64,000 bases of DNA from Aeromonas encheleia (GCF_900637545.1 NZ_LR134376.1:2623001-2687000), one strand, 5' to 3'; counted from the stretch's first letter, positions 28,395 through 38,555 are shown. The notes: generated by a model not told the origin, from the letters alone. Made by a program: numbers and translations.

Positions 28395-29717
28395 ATGAAT
28401 CCTGTTGTTATCGCGGTTGCGCTGATGCTGGTGCTCAGCCTGCTGCGGATCAATGTGGTGGTCTCCCTCGCCATCGGCGCCATCGTGGGCGGCCTGGTCG
28501 GCGGGCTCTCACTGGAGACGACGCTCAGCACCTTCAGTGGTGGCCTGGGTGGCGGCGCCGAGATCGCCCTCTCCTATGCCATGCTGGGGGCCTTCGCGGT
28601 TGCCATCTCCCGCTCCGGGATCACCGACTTGCTGGCCCGCAAGGTGATCAGTCAGCTGGGCAAGGATGCCAGCACCTCTCGCATCCTCTGGGTCAAGACC
28701 CTGCTGCTCTCCTCCGTGCTGGGGGTCTCCATCTCCTCCCAGAACCTGATCCCGGTGCACATCGCCTTCATTCCCATCCTGATCCCGCCGCTGTTGCACG
28801 TCATGGCCCAGATGCAGATCGATCGCCGCCAGGTGGCCTGCGTCATCACCTTCGGCCTGACCGCGACCTACATGCTGTTGCCGGTGGGCTTTGGTGGCAT
28901 CTTCCTCAACAACATCCTGGCCAAGAACCTGATCGATAACGGCGTGCCGGTCGAGCATGGCCAGCTGCCGCTGGCGATGGCCATTCCGGTGCTGGGCATG
29001 TTCATCGGCCTGCTGGTTGCGGTCTTCATCACCTACCGCAAGCCACGCCAGTATGATCTGGAGAAGATCCTGGCCGCCGAGCCGGAGACGGTCGAGCTCA
29101 ACCTCAACCACATCTGGGTCGCCCTGCTGGCCATCGCCGTCGCCCTGGGGCTGCAGCTGATGACCAACAGCATCGTACTCGGTGCGCTGGCGGGCTTCGT
29201 CATCTTCACCTGTGGCGGCGTCATCAAGTTCCGCGAGAGCCAGGATGCCTTCACCCAGGGCGTGCGCATGATGTCCCTCATCGGTTTCATCATGATCTCC
29301 GCCGCCGGCTTTGCCGCCGTGATGAAAGAGACCCATGGGGTGGAGAGCCTGGTGCAATCCGTCTCTGCGGTGATCGGGGATCAGAAAGGGCTCGCCGCCT
29401 TCCTGATGCTGCTGGTTGGCCTGCTGATCACCATGGGGATAGGCTCCTCCTTCTCCACCGTGCCCATCATCGCCACCATCTATGTGCCGCTGTGCATCCA
29501 CCTCGGCTTCTCCCCCATGGCCACCATCGCCCTGGTGGGGGCCGCCGGTGCGCTGGGGGATGCGGGCTCTCCCGCCTCCGACTCGACCCTGGGCCCGACC
29601 TCGGGCCTCAACGCCGATGGTCAGCACGATCACATCTGGGACAGCGTGGTGCCCACCTTCATCCACTACAACATCCCGCTCATCATCTTCGGCTGGATTG
29701 CCGCCATGGTGCTCTGA
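28395..29717 (+). CDS. Na+/H+ antiporter or amino-acid permease, YuiF family
   Basis: 440 residues with about eleven membrane spans; inner-membrane transporter. It resembles the COG2056/YuiF family in the NhaC-like ion transporter superfamily: [20 protein letters not shown] near the N-terminus, [41 protein letters not shown] and the C-terminal hairpin [20 protein letters not shown]. Members are annotated as sodium/proton antiporters or as a histidine permease, so the transported solute is open. AAGGAAA precedes the ATG; a strong terminator follows, so it is monocistronic. Confidence 0.86.
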   Translation: MNPVVIAVALMLVLSLLRINVVVSLAIGAIVGGLVGGLSLETTLSTFSGGLGGGAEIALSYAMLGAFAVAISRSGITDLLARKVISQLGKDASTSRILWVKTLLLSSVLGVSISSQNLIPVHIAFIPILIPPLLHVMAQMQIDRRQVACVITFGLTATYMLLPVGFGGIFLNNILAKNLIDNGVPVEHGQLPLAMAIPVLGMFIGLLVAVFITYRKPRQYDLEKILAAEPETVELNLNHIWVALLAIAVALGLQLMTNSIVLGALAGFVIFTCGGVIKFRESQDAFTQGVRMMSLIGFIMISAAGFAAVMKETHGVESLVQSVSAVIGDQKGLAAFLMLLVGLLITMGIGSSFSTVPIIATIYVPLCIHLGFSPMATIALVGAAGALGDAGSPASDSTLGPTSGLNADGQHDHIWDSVVPTFIHYNIPLIIFGWIAAMVL

Positions 29718-29743
29718 GTCAGCGACTAAGATAGCTGCATACG

Positions 29744-29770
29744 AAAAGGCGACCCTGGGGTCGCCTTTTT
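29744..29770 (+). terminator. Terminator after the YuiF-type gene
   Basis: AAAAGGCGACC CTG GGGTCGCCTTTT plus TT; perfect stem. Confidence 0.9.
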
Positions 29771-30158
29771 TGTCTCTACAGGGAGGCGCCTCGGCCTCGT
29801 AATACCGCCGAGTGGACTCACTCCTGCTCTCCCCGTAGAGGAGCCCGGCAGAACCGGCGCTAGGCCACAGAGCCTCCCCTGCCCCCCATTGCCAGGCCAG
29901 CATGGTCCCGCTGGAACCCAACGTCCCCCAAGAAACATGCCCACCCTGAACAGGGTTGTGAGCCAGCCCCTCGCCGCCTCCCTCTGGCCATAGCTGAATG
30001 GCTGATGGGCGATCAGGGCACATGCCCCAGACCCAGCAAGACACCCCTACTCCTCTTCTGCCATCGACGCTCACGGGATACGAGATGAAGGAGAGCATCT
30101 TTGTTCGCGTAGAGGAGATAAGAGCGTCTCAACCTTCCCACCACTCAGGTGAATGCCC
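29771..30158. other. Gene-free region left of the insertion sequence
   Basis: About 390 bases with many stop codons on both strands and no recognisable product. It may be worn-out sequence adjoining the insertion at 30167. Confidence 0.5.
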
Positions 30159-30166
30159 ATAAAAAA

Positions 30167-31198
30167 GGCGCTGTCCCAATTACGTGTTGAAAGGCTAACC
30201 TTGAAGTAGGTCATCACCCTGAGGGCCGTCGTCATGGATACCCAAGCCTTTCAACACCTGCTGTCTCTCTTCCCACAGCTCACTTTACGCCAGCGCCGTC
30301 TCGCAGAGCAGGAACTCACAATCCCCCATCCCATCACCTCGCTGGCCGCTCAACTCCCTGCTTGCCGATGTTGCCCCCACTGTCAGGCCGAGGCCGCGCA
30401 ATTGGCCCCCTGGGGCTGGAGCCGAGGACTGCGCCGTTATCGCTGCAAGCAGTGTCAGCGCACCAGTTCCGTCCTGACCAAGACGCCCATGGCCAGACTG
30501 CGCAAGGCCCAATGCTGGGAGGACTACGCCCAGGCACTCATCGACGGCCTGACTGTCCGACAAGCCGCCCTCCGCTGCGGGGTCTGCAAAAACACCGCCT
30601 TCTTGTGGCGTCACCGTTTCCTGAAAGCCATGGCAACCCATCAGGCGGCACGGGAAGAGGGTATCGTCGAGGTCGATGAAACCTTCTTCCTGGAATCGTT
30701 CAAGGGGCAACGTGGATTGCCCCGTCCAGCCCGCCGCCGTGGTGGCAAAGGCCGCCCCCGTGGCACCGGACCGGATTACATCCCAGTGATGGTGGTGCAG
30801 GACAGAGCTGGCCATCTGGCTGATTTTCAGCTTGAGCGGCTGGATGCCAGGACCGTCAGGACGGTGCTGCAGCCGCTAGTCGCGCCGGATGCGGTGCTCT
30901 GCAGCGATGGTGCTGGGGTGTATGCCAGTTTCAGCAAGTCGCAGGGCATGACCCACCAGGTGGTGCACAACCGTGCGGGAGAGCGAGTGGTGGGGGCGTA
31001 TCACATCCAGCATGTGAATGGTTACCATCGGCGGTTGAAGGAGTGGATGGAGCGGTTCCATGGGGTAGCGACCCACTATCTGAGGAATTATCTGGGCTGG
31101 CGTAGGATGCTGGAACGTTATGGGCAGGAAGTGGATGTCCCACATTGCTTGCATGAGGCGCTGGGGCGCCCCATGCAACACGTAATTGGGACATAGCC
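30167..31198 (+). mobile_element. Complete IS1595-family insertion sequence (1,032 bp)
   Basis: Terminal inverted repeats begin GGCGCTGTCCCAATTACG (left) and GGCTATGTCCCAATTACG (right, read inwards) and share GTCCCAATTACGTGTTG. Both sides carry the 8-bp direct repeat ATAAAAAA (30159-30166 and 31199-31206), the target duplication length expected for IS1595. One transposase gene fills the element. Both ends, the duplication and the gene are intact, so it could be active and is probably recent. It inserted into the A tract of the deaD terminator. Confidence 0.93.
30234..31196 (+). CDS. IS1595-family transposase
   Basis: 320 residues. An N-terminal zinc ribbon (CRCCPHC and, later, CKQC) binds DNA ends, then a helix-turn-helix-like part ([20 protein letters not shown]). 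The DDE-type catalytic domain of the ISXO2/IS1595 group follows: [12 protein letters not shown] with the first Asp, [13 protein letters not shown] with the second, and [18 protein letters not shown] with the third conserved polar/acidic positions. It catalyses cut-and-paste or copy-type movement of its element. The stop codon overlaps the right inverted repeat, which is common in compact elements. No frameshift or truncation. Confidence 0.93.
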   Translation: MDTQAFQHLLSLFPQLTLRQRRLAEQELTIPHPITSLAAQLPACRCCPHCQAEAAQLAPWGWSRGLRRYRCKQCQRTSSVLTKTPMARLRKAQCWEDYAQALIDGLTVRQAALRCGVCKNTAFLWRHRFLKAMATHQAAREEGIVEVDETFFLESFKGQRGLPRPARRRGGKGRPRGTGPDYIPVMVVQDRAGHLADFQLERLDARTVRTVLQPLVAPDAVLCSDGAGVYASFSKSQGMTHQVVHNRAGERVVGAYHIQHVNGYHRRLKEWMERFHGVATHYLRNYLGWRRMLERYGQEVDVPHCLHEALGRPMQHVIGT

Positions 31199-31202
31199 AT
31201 AA

Positions 31203-31229
31203 AAAAGGCCGCTCGATGAGCGGCCTTTT
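31203..31229. terminator. deaD terminator, abutted by the IS
   Basis: Perfect 12-bp stem AAAAGGCCGCTC / GAGCGGCCTTTT with loop GAT. The right end of the IS and its target duplication overlap the A run that supplies the T tract for deaD transcripts, but the duplication restores it. Confidence 0.9.
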
Positions 31230-31246
31230 ATCAGTGCGATCTGGAC

Positions 31247-33145
31247 TTAGCTGTCGCGGCGCTTGGGGCCACCGAACTTGCGATCCTTGTTGAAGCCACC
31301 TTCACGGCGCTCCCCGCTCTTGTTGAACGGACGGTCACCGCTGGGACGGCGATCCTTGTTGAAAGGACGGTCCTTGTTGAAGGCGGGACGATCGCTGGAC
31401 GGACGGGGAGCAGTGTTGCTACCGGCCGGCACTTCGGTGTAGTGGCTGATCTGCAGCGGACGCTGACAGACACGGGCCTTCTTGATCACTTCCAGCACAT
31501 CGGCGGTCATGCCCTTGGGCAGATCGACGGTGGAGAAGTCATCGGCGATATCGATGTTACCGATGAAACGGCTCTCGATGTTCGCTTCGTTGGCGATGGC
31601 GCCAACGATCTGGCCCGGCTTGACACCGTGGTTAGCACCCACGTCTACGCGGTAACGCTCCATCTCTACGTCAGGATTGTCTTTGAGCGGGCGCGGCTCC
31701 AGGGAAGGCATGCGACGGGCAGGACGATCGCCACGGTCGGCGAAATCACGGGGAGCACGATCACCGAAGTCACGGCGCTCGAACTCACGGCCAGCACGAT
31801 CGCTTGCCGGTTCAGTGATGGAGTCATCCAGCAGCAGCGGTTGGTCACCCTGCACCAGCTTGGCCAGGGCGGCAGCCAGCTCCAGCGGATCGGCAGAATC
31901 TTCTTCGATCAGCTCGTTCACCAGGTTCACGTAGATCTCAAGCTCTTCGCCCATCATGGTTTCCCGGATGCGCTCCTTGAACTTGGTCATGCGGTGCTGG
32001 TTGATGTCCTCGGTGCTCGGCATCTTCATCGGCTCGATGGCCTGACGAGTAGCGTGCTCGATGGCGCGCAGCATGCGGCGCTCGCGGGGAGCCACGAACA
32101 GGATGGCCTCACCCTTACGACCGGCACGGCCGGTACGGCCGATACGGTGAACGTAGGATTCGGTATCGTACGGAATGTCGTAGTTCACCACGTGAGTGAT
32201 GCGCTCAACGTCCAGACCACGGGCGACGACGTCGGTGGCGATCAGGATGTCCAGCTGGCCTTGACGCAGCTTGTCGACGGTACGCTCACGCAGCTTCTGC
32301 GGAATGTCACCGTGCAGGGCTTCACAGGCGTGACCACGGGCGGCCAGCTTGCCGGCCAGCTCTTCGGCCGCGTTCTTGGTGCGTACAAACACCAGTACGG
32401 CTTCGTAGGGCTCGACTTCCAGCAGACGGGTCATGGCGTCCAGCTTGTGCAGACCGGTCACCTGCCAGTAGCGCTGGCGGATGGTCGGTGCAGTGGACGT
32501 CTTGGTGATGATCTTGATCTCTTTCGGCTGCTTCAGGTGCTTCTGGGCAACACGACGGATCTGGTCCGGCATGGTAGCGGAGAAAAGGGCAACCTGACGG
32601 GTGGCCGGGCACTGTTCCATGATCCAGTCCACGTCGTCGATGAAGCCCATACGCAGCATTTCATCGGCTTCATCCAGCACCAAGGCTTTCAGACCGGAGA
32701 GATCCAAGTTCTTGCGACGGATCAAGTCCATCACACGACCCGGGGTACCCACGACAACCTGAGCACCACGACGCAGGGCGCGGGTCTGGGTTTCGTAGGA
32801 GGAACCACCGTAGATCGGCAGGACATGGAAGTCCGGCATGTGCTTGGCGTAACGTTGGCACGCCTCAGCAACCTGCAGCGCCAGTTCACGGGTCGGTGCC
32901 AGCACCAAAACCTGGGTGTTACGGTTACCAGCTTCCAGACGAGACAACAGAGGCAAGGCAAAAGCAGCGGTCTTCCCTGTACCGGTTTGCGCCTGCCCCA
33001 GCAGATCGTGTCCCGCCATCAGGTGGGGGATTGCTGCGGCCTGGATGGGAGACGGGCGCTCATAGCCCACGTCCTGCAGCGCTTTCAATACAGGCGCGGC
33101 CAGTCCAAGCTCACTAAAAAGGGGCAGTTGTTCGGTATCAGACAT
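31247..33145 (-). CDS. deaD: Cold-shock DEAD-box RNA helicase DeaD (CsdA)
   Basis: 632 residues. The helicase core has the Q motif (PSPIQAAAIP), motif I AQTGTGKT (residues 52-59), PTRELALQ, DEAD in LVLDEADEML, SATMP, and the C-terminal HRIGRTGRAGRKG. A DbpA-like RNA-binding domain follows (YRVDVGANHGVKPGQIVGAI), then a basic tail made of repeated FNKDR/PFNK blocks. It unwinds structured RNA in ribosome assembly and cold adaptation. GGAAG precedes the ATG. The long intergenic leader upstream (33146-33330) fits the cold-shock regulated leaders of csdA-type genes, but no conserved element was identified. Confidence 0.95.
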   Translation of the reverse strand: MSDTEQLPLFSELGLAAPVLKALQDVGYERPSPIQAAAIPHLMAGHDLLGQAQTGTGKTAAFALPLLSRLEAGNRNTQVLVLAPTRELALQVAEACQRYAKHMPDFHVLPIYGGSSYETQTRALRRGAQVVVGTPGRVMDLIRRKNLDLSGLKALVLDEADEMLRMGFIDDVDWIMEQCPATRQVALFSATMPDQIRRVAQKHLKQPKEIKIITKTSTAPTIRQRYWQVTGLHKLDAMTRLLEVEPYEAVLVFVRTKNAAEELAGKLAARGHACEALHGDIPQKLRERTVDKLRQGQLDILIATDVVARGLDVERITHVVNYDIPYDTESYVHRIGRTGRAGRKGEAILFVAPRERRMLRAIEHATRQAIEPMKMPSTEDINQHRMTKFKERIRETMMGEELEIYVNLVNELIEEDSADPLELAAALAKLVQGDQPLLLDDSITEPASDRAGREFERRDFGDRAPRDFADRGDRPARRMPSLEPRPLKDNPDVEMERYRVDVGANHGVKPGQIVGAIANEANIESRFIGNIDIADDFSTVDLPKGMTADVLEVIKKARVCQRPLQISHYTEVPAGSNTAPRPSSDRPAFNKDRPFNKDRRPSGDRPFNKSGERREGGFNKDRKFGGPKRRDS

Positions 33146-33330
33146 AGATTCGATTCTTCCAGATTAAGGCAGGCGGCTAACACCGCGGAATAGCAAAAAG
33201 GCGGCGATTATAGCGCCACTTTGTTCTGCTGTCTTGAAAAATGTGATAAGCATCTCAAGACGTTGGCAATTATAGAGGGATCTCGCGACTATGGCTTGCT
33301 TATTTTGCACGCATGGTGCGTTATTGCAGA

Positions 33331-33792
33331 TCACTTCTCGCGAAAGTCCTTGTCCAGCTTGTGTTTTAACACTGCCATGGTGAGCCGGCTGGTACACAAC
33401 AAACGCCCCCTTTCATCCCGAATTTCAATCTGCCAGACCTGGGTCGTGGCCCCCAGATGCAGGGGCGAGCAGCGCCCTGTCACCACCCCTTCCCGCTTGG
33501 CCCGCAGATGGTTGGCGTTGACCTCCAGCCCCACACAGTAGCTGTCCGGTCCGACCGCCATATTAGCAGCCAGCGACCCCAGCGTCTCCGCCAGCACCAC
33601 GGAGGCGCCGCCGTGCAGCATGCCGAGTGGCTGATGGGTGCGGTGATCCACCGGCATGGTGGCCTCCAGCCAGTCGGGACCAAAGGCCGTGTAGCGGATG
33701 TCGAGATGGGCCATCAGGGTATTGCGGGAGCTGGCATTGAGCACGTCGAGGCTCATGGGTTTGCGCCAGATGGGGGCGATATCTTGGTTCAT
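33331..33792 (-). CDS. menI: Hotdog-fold acyl-CoA thioesterase YdiI/MenI
   Basis: 153 residues starting MNQDIAPIWRKPMSLDVLN at 33792, with AAGGAG upstream; longer in-frame starts lack this. The PaaI-type hotdog motif QPLGMLHGGASVVLAETLGS contains the catalytic Glu and the HGG turn, and GLEVNANHLRAKREGVVTG is conserved in YdiI. This enzyme hydrolyses 1,4-dihydroxy-2-naphthoyl-CoA in menaquinone synthesis and some other acyl-CoAs (established in E. coli). As in E. coli it lies beside ydiJ, but here an acetyltransferase-like gene is placed between. Confidence 0.88.
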   Translation of the reverse strand: MNQDIAPIWRKPMSLDVLNASSRNTLMAHLDIRYTAFGPDWLEATMPVDHRTHQPLGMLHGGASVVLAETLGSLAANMAVGPDSYCVGLEVNANHLRAKREGVVTGRCSPLHLGATTQVWQIEIRDERGRLLCTSRLTMAVLKHKLDKDFREK

Positions 33793-33902
33793 GACGAGAT
33801 GACTCCTTGTATGATCAATGGGTTGAAACATGCTGCGTCAGAGAGAACGCACAAGAAGAGATGCCCCGCAGTGCAGGGCATCCGGCAAAAATGATAACCG
33901 AC

Positions 33903-34391
33903 TCACCAGGGGTAGGTCACCCCTGGCCACTCGGCCCAGGGCAGCTCCCGCCCCGGCAAGCGCGGGGCTGACCAGCGCCACGTATTGCCAAGCCAGGCGC
34001 GCAACTCGCGCTCCAGCTCGCCATCGCTGAGCGGTGCCTCGGCCACCTTCCAGAAGAACAGCTCCACTTCCACCTCCGGCAATACCGAGGGGTAGAGATA
34101 GACCCCGCCCCAGAACTGGGGCTCCCGCTCAGGGCTCCACAGGCCATAGGCGAAGGAGCGCTTGGCCAGAAACTCGGAGCGCTGCCACTCCAGATCGGCC
34201 TCGTGCTGACCCAGGCTGAAGTGGGCGGAGGGCCAGACATCGTCGGGCCGAAACAGCTGTTGCAGCTGCTGCCGCTCCCGCAGCATGGCGACGAACTCCA
34301 CCACCGCCTGCTCCGGACTGGTCGGCAGCAACAGGAAGTGCGGGTGCCGAAAGGCGGGCGGCACCCGGAACCGTTTGGGCAGGGTCAGCAT
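33903..34391 (-). CDS. GNAT-like N-acetyltransferase domain protein
   Basis: 162 residues; the start ATG at 34391 shares a base with the ydiJ stop (TGATG), so translation is coupled. It lacks a signal peptide. The central FLAKRSFAYGLWSPEREPQF followed by WGGVYLYPSVLPEVEVELFF looks like the beta4-beta5 core of a GNAT acyltransferase family, with YLYP at the acetyl-CoA loop position, though the pyrophosphate-binding Q/R-x-x-G-x-G/A loop is not obvious. It is an insertion between the ydiI and ydiJ pair compared with E. coli. Function is uncertain; a role tied to the YdiJ dehydrogenase is only suggested by coupling. Confidence 0.72.
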   Translation of the reverse strand: MLTLPKRFRVPPAFRHPHFLLLPTSPEQAVVEFVAMLRERQQLQQLFRPDDVWPSAHFSLGQHEADLEWQRSEFLAKRSFAYGLWSPEREPQFWGGVYLYPSVLPEVEVELFFWKVAEAPLSDGELERELRAWLGNTWRWSAPRLPGRELPWAEWPGVTYPW

Positions 34392-37300
34392 CAGAGCAGT
34401 TCCAGCAAGGCCTGCAGCGGGTGCTTGAGTTTCTCCCCTTCCATGCGTTTGACCTGGCTGCGGCAGGAATAGCCGGTGGCGAGGCAACGGGCCTTCGGCA
34501 AGCGGGCCAGCGGCTCGGCCCAACTCAGCCCGTAGATCCCCTTGGAGTTGTCCACCTGCTTGGCATCGTGGCCATAGGTGCCGGCCATGCCGCAGCAACC
34601 GACCGAGACCGGCTGCAATTTGGCGCCGATGCGGCCGAACAGCGTGCTCCAGTCGCCGTGGGTCGAGGGCTTGGCGGTCTTCTCGGTGCAGTGGGCAAAC
34701 AGATACCAAGGTTCGGCCTGCTCGCCATCCACCGCTTTGGCTTCAGGGGCGGGCAAGGTGTCTGCCGGAAGAGAGAGCAGCCACTCCTGGGGCAGCAGCA
34801 CCTGGAAGTCGCCACGGGCGGCGCCCAGCGCCTTCACATACTCATCCCGATAGCAGAGCACCAGGGAGGGATCCACCCCCACCATGGGGATGCCAAGGGC
34901 CGCGATCTTGTTGAGGAACTGGGCACTGTTGGCCGCGGTGCGGGCGAAGGCACGCAGGAATCCCTTCACGTGTTGCGGCTTGCCGTTGGGCTTGAACGGC
35001 AGCAGATAGGGCTGATAGCCCAGCTTGCTGGCGAGTCTCACCAGGTCGCGCACCACGGGGGCATCGTAATAGCTGGTGAAGGGATCCTGCACTATGAGCA
35101 CCACCTGCTGGCGCTGCTCCGCCGTCATGGCCTCCAGGCCCGGCAGGTCGAAGTAGCGGGCGCGGTGATCGCGAAGAGAGTCCGCCAGGGTCGGCACCGA
35201 GAGCAGCGGCACATCCACCATGCCGATGCTCTTCTCGGTCGTCTTCTGGGCCCACTCTTTTTCCAGGAAGAAGTTGACCAGCTTCGGCGCCTTGGCGAGC
35301 AGCGGCGCATAACTCTCGACGGTGCCGACGAAGTAATCCTTGGGACCACGCAGATAGCGGCTGTGATAGAGCTGCATGAAGCGGGCGCGGAAATTGGGCA
35401 CATCCACCTTGATGGGGCACTGGCTGGTGCACGCCTTGCACGCGAGACACCCTTCCATCGCCTCCATCACCTCGTGGGAGAAGTCATACTGGCCACGGGC
35501 GCGGGCCACCGTATTGCGGAACTTGTCGACGATGGCCTTGATGCGCAGTCCGCCGCTTTGCAGCGCCACCTCCTCAGCGAGAGGATCGAAGCCCTGCTCC
35601 GCCAGCTGGCGCAGCCATTCGCGCATCAGGCCCGCCCGGCCTTTCGGCGAGTGGCGCCTGTCCTTGCTGATCTTGACCGAGGGGCACATGGGGGAGTCGG
35701 TCTCGAAGGTGAAGCAGAGGCCGTTGCCGTTGCAGTCCATGGCGCGGGTGTAGCTTGTCCGCACCGCAATCGGGATCTGGCGGTCGAACTTGCCGCGCTT
35801 GGGGCCGTCTACCGACACCAGCTCGGCCCCGCTGCCATAAGGTATACAAATTTTGCCGGGGTTGATGCGGTTGTCGGGGTCGAAGGCCCCCTTCACCCGC
35901 TGCAACTCCTCCCACAGCTCGCCGAAGAAGGCGGGGCTGTACTCGGAGCGGAAACCCTTGCCGTGCTCGCCCCACATCAGGCCACCATATTTGGCGGTGA
36001 GCGCGACCACCTGATCCGAGATGCGGCGCAGCAGCACCTCCTGCTCGGGATCGCACAGATCCAGCGCCGGCCGCACGTGCAGCACGCCGGCATCGACGTG
36101 GCCGAACATGCCGTAGTCGAGGCCATGGCCGTCGAGCAGGGCGCGAAACTCCATGATGAAGTCGGCGAGGGATTCCGGCGGCACTGCGGTATCTTCGGTG
36201 AAGGCCACCGGCTTCTTGCGCCCCTCGGCGTTGCCGAGCAGCCCCACCGATTTCTTGCGCATGCCGTAGATGGTCTCGATGCTCGGCAGGTGGCTGCACA
36301 CCTGATAGCCGATGATGCCAGCCTCGCCGCGCGCCAACAGCCCATCGATGCGCCGGCACAGCTCGGCCACCTTGGCCTGGTGCTCGGTTTCATCGGTGTC
36401 GGCAAATTCGACGATGTTGAGCCCCTGCAGATCCTTGCCGGGCACGTCCTCAATGAACGCCTTGACCGAGTGCCAGATGATGTCGGCGCGGGCCAGCCCC
36501 AGCACCCGGGAATCCACCGTCTCCACCGACAGGGCGTGGGCCTGCACCATAAAGGGGGCATTCCTGAGGGCCGAGGGGAAGCTGTCGTACTTGACGTTGA
36601 CCAGGGTGCGATAGCGCGGAATGGCCGTGATGTTGAGTCTGGCCTCGGTGATGAAGCCGAGCGAGCCTTCAGAGCCGCACAACACCCGGCTCACATCGAG
36701 GGTGTCGCTGTCGGGCTGATAGAGATGCTTGAGATCGTAACCGGTCAGGAAGCGGTTGAGCTTGGGGAAGATCGCCTCTATGTCGGCGCGGCGCTCCTTA
36801 CCGATGCGGTACAGGGTGCGGTAGATCTCCCCTTCCCGATTCTCGAGGGCCAGCTTGTCGGCCAGACGCGAGCCGGTGACCGGCTCTGTGGTCATGAGAT
36901 CGCCGTTCTCCAGCACGGCTTTCAGGCCCAGCACGTGATCCGAGGTCTTGCCGTACACCAGGGAGCCCTGCCCCGAGGCATCGGTGTTGACCATGCCCCC
37001 TAAAGTGGCGCGGTTGGAGGTGGAGAGATCCGGCGAGAAGAAGTAGCCGTGGGGTTTCAAATAGGCGTTGAGCTGATCCTTGATCACCCCGGCCTGGGCC
37101 CGTACCCAGCCCTCCTCCAGATTAATTTCCAGGATCTGGTTCATATGGCGCGAGAGATCGACGATAATGCCGCCGCCCAGGGACTGGCCATTGGTGCCGG
37201 TGCCGCCGCCGCGAGGGAAAAAACTCAAGGCGGCATAGGCGCTCTCCTGAGCCAACCTGAGCATGACCGCAATGTCATCCGCGCTACGCGGATAGAGAAC

Positions 37301-37462
37301 CGCCTGAGGTACGACCTGATAGACGCTGTTATCCGTCGCCATCGCCAACCGGCTTGCATAAGACTTTTCGATATCACCACGAAATGCGCTGCGTCCTAGC
37401 AACTCAAGAAACTGCAGGGTTGTGGGTGACAAACTGTCCTGGTAATCGAGTCTCGGGATCAT
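34391..37462 (-). CDS. ydiJ: YdiJ-type FAD/Fe-S dehydrogenase (D-2-hydroxyglutarate type)
   Basis: 1,023 residues, full YdiJ length. The N-terminal VAO-type FAD-binding domain has FPRGGGTGTNGQSLGGGIIV and the GSEGSLGFITEARL segment; the FAD-oxidase C domain follows (DYGMFGHVDAGVLHVRPALD). A ferredoxin-like [4Fe-4S] motif CLACKACTSQCP lies at residues 672-683, and a C-terminal CCG domain ends with SVGCCGMAGTYGHDA. Homologues oxidise D-2-hydroxyglutarate and feed electrons to the respiratory chain (established for YdiJ). AAGGATT lies before the ATG. Confidence 0.93.
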   Translation of the reverse strand: MIPRLDYQDSLSPTTLQFLELLGRSAFRGDIEKSYASRLAMATDNSVYQVVPQAVLYPRSADDIAVMLRLAQESAYAALSFFPRGGGTGTNGQSLGGGIIVDLSRHMNQILEINLEEGWVRAQAGVIKDQLNAYLKPHGYFFSPDLSTSNRATLGGMVNTDASGQGSLVYGKTSDHVLGLKAVLENGDLMTTEPVTGSRLADKLALENREGEIYRTLYRIGKERRADIEAIFPKLNRFLTGYDLKHLYQPDSDTLDVSRVLCGSEGSLGFITEARLNITAIPRYRTLVNVKYDSFPSALRNAPFMVQAHALSVETVDSRVLGLARADIIWHSVKAFIEDVPGKDLQGLNIVEFADTDETEHQAKVAELCRRIDGLLARGEAGIIGYQVCSHLPSIETIYGMRKKSVGLLGNAEGRKKPVAFTEDTAVPPESLADFIMEFRALLDGHGLDYGMFGHVDAGVLHVRPALDLCDPEQEVLLRRISDQVVALTAKYGGLMWGEHGKGFRSEYSPAFFGELWEELQRVKGAFDPDNRINPGKICIPYGSGAELVSVDGPKRGKFDRQIPIAVRTSYTRAMDCNGNGLCFTFETDSPMCPSVKISKDRRHSPKGRAGLMREWLRQLAEQGFDPLAEEVALQSGGLRIKAIVDKFRNTVARARGQYDFSHEVMEAMEGCLACKACTSQCPIKVDVPNFRARFMQLYHSRYLRGPKDYFVGTVESYAPLLAKAPKLVNFFLEKEWAQKTTEKSIGMVDVPLLSVPTLADSLRDHRARYFDLPGLEAMTAEQRQQVVLIVQDPFTSYYDAPVVRDLVRLASKLGYQPYLLPFKPNGKPQHVKGFLRAFARTAANSAQFLNKIAALGIPMVGVDPSLVLCYRDEYVKALGAARGDFQVLLPQEWLLSLPADTLPAPEAKAVDGEQAEPWYLFAHCTEKTAKPSTHGDWSTLFGRIGAKLQPVSVGCCGMAGTYGHDAKQVDNSKGIYGLSWAEPLARLPKARCLATGYSCRSQVKRMEGEKLKHPLQALLELL

Positions 37463-37628
37463 GAATCCTTGTTCCCATCCTTTGCTTGATGCCGGAACTC
37501 CGGCGACAACGACCGCCAGGCCCGCCTCTATCGGGCTGCCTTGGCCGATCCGCTCACTGAGCGGGCAGTATATCAGCTAGAAAACCGCTTGCGCTCTGCA
37601 ATCTTCACCATTTGAAAGGAGGACTTTT

Positions 37629-38555
37629 ATGGCTCACCACAGCCATGTTATCAGTACGTTTGTCAGCACCGAGAAACAGGCTTTGACCCTGTCACTGTTC
37701 GGCTGCATCAGCTTCGCCATCTTCGGGATCGGCTACGGCCTGTTCGTCGGTTCCAACGCCATCATGCTCGATGGCATCTTCACCCTGTTCAGCATGGGCA
37801 TGACGGGTTTAGGGTTAATCACCGCCTACCTGGTGACCCGCCCCTCCGACGATCGCTTCCAGTACGGCTACGCCCACTTCGAACCCATCACCAACGTCAT
37901 CAACGGCACCGTCATCCTGCTGCTCTGCCTCGGCGCCTTCTATAGCGGCATCACCTCCTTGCTGGAGGGCGGACGGGAGATCGACCTCGGCCACGCCCTC
38001 ATCTACGCCGCCGTCTGCACCTTCTTCTGCGCCATCATCTACCGGATCGAGGCCGGCGTCGCCGAGCGGCTCGACTCCGAACTGGTGCGGGTCGACTCCA
38101 AGGAGTGGCTGGTCGACACCCTGCTCAGCGCCACCCTGCTCATCGGCTTCGTGGTCGCCATCGGCCTCGAGGCCATCGGTTACGGCCACTACAACCGCTA
38201 CATAGACCCCGTGCTGGTCACCCTGCTCGCGCTGTGCGCCACCCTGATCCCCATCAAGGTGCTCGGCCGCAACCTGCGTGAGGTGCTCAAAGTGGCCCCC
38301 AAGGGGGATGTGCCCCAGCGGGTCGAGCACGAAATAGAGGCCCTGCGTCAGCGCCATGGCATCGAGTGCTACAGCCATCTGGCCAAGAGCGGGCGCCGCT
38401 TCGATCTCGAACTCAACATTCTGGTCGCCCCGGATCAGGAGTGGTCCGTCGAGCGCCAGGACGCCCTGCGCCAGGAGCTCTGGTCCCGCCTCGGCGACAC
38501 CCTGGGCGATGCCTGGCTCTCGGTCTGCTTCACCCGCGAGAAGCGCTGGCTCTGA
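37629..38555 (+). CDS. Cation diffusion facilitator family transporter
   Basis: 308 residues with five to six membrane spans and a C-terminal cytoplasmic domain. It belongs to the cation-efflux (CDF) family: GSNAIMLDGIFTLFSMGMTG carries the metal-site Asp in span 2, and EWLVDTLLSATLL carries the partner Asp in span 5. The YAHFEPITNVINGTVILLL segment is typical of the branch found in Vibrio/Shewanella; the usual His-rich loop is missing. It exports divalent metals such as Zn, Fe or Co by proton exchange; which metal is open. AGGAGG precedes the ATG at 37629. Not in an obvious operon. Confidence 0.85.
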   Translation: MAHHSHVISTFVSTEKQALTLSLFGCISFAIFGIGYGLFVGSNAIMLDGIFTLFSMGMTGLGLITAYLVTRPSDDRFQYGYAHFEPITNVINGTVILLLCLGAFYSGITSLLEGGREIDLGHALIYAAVCTFFCAIIYRIEAGVAERLDSELVRVDSKEWLVDTLLSATLLIGFVVAIGLEAIGYGHYNRYIDPVLVTLLALCATLIPIKVLGRNLREVLKVAPKGDVPQRVEHEIEALRQRHGIECYSHLAKSGRRFDLELNILVAPDQEWSVERQDALRQELWSRLGDTLGDAWLSVCFTREKRWL

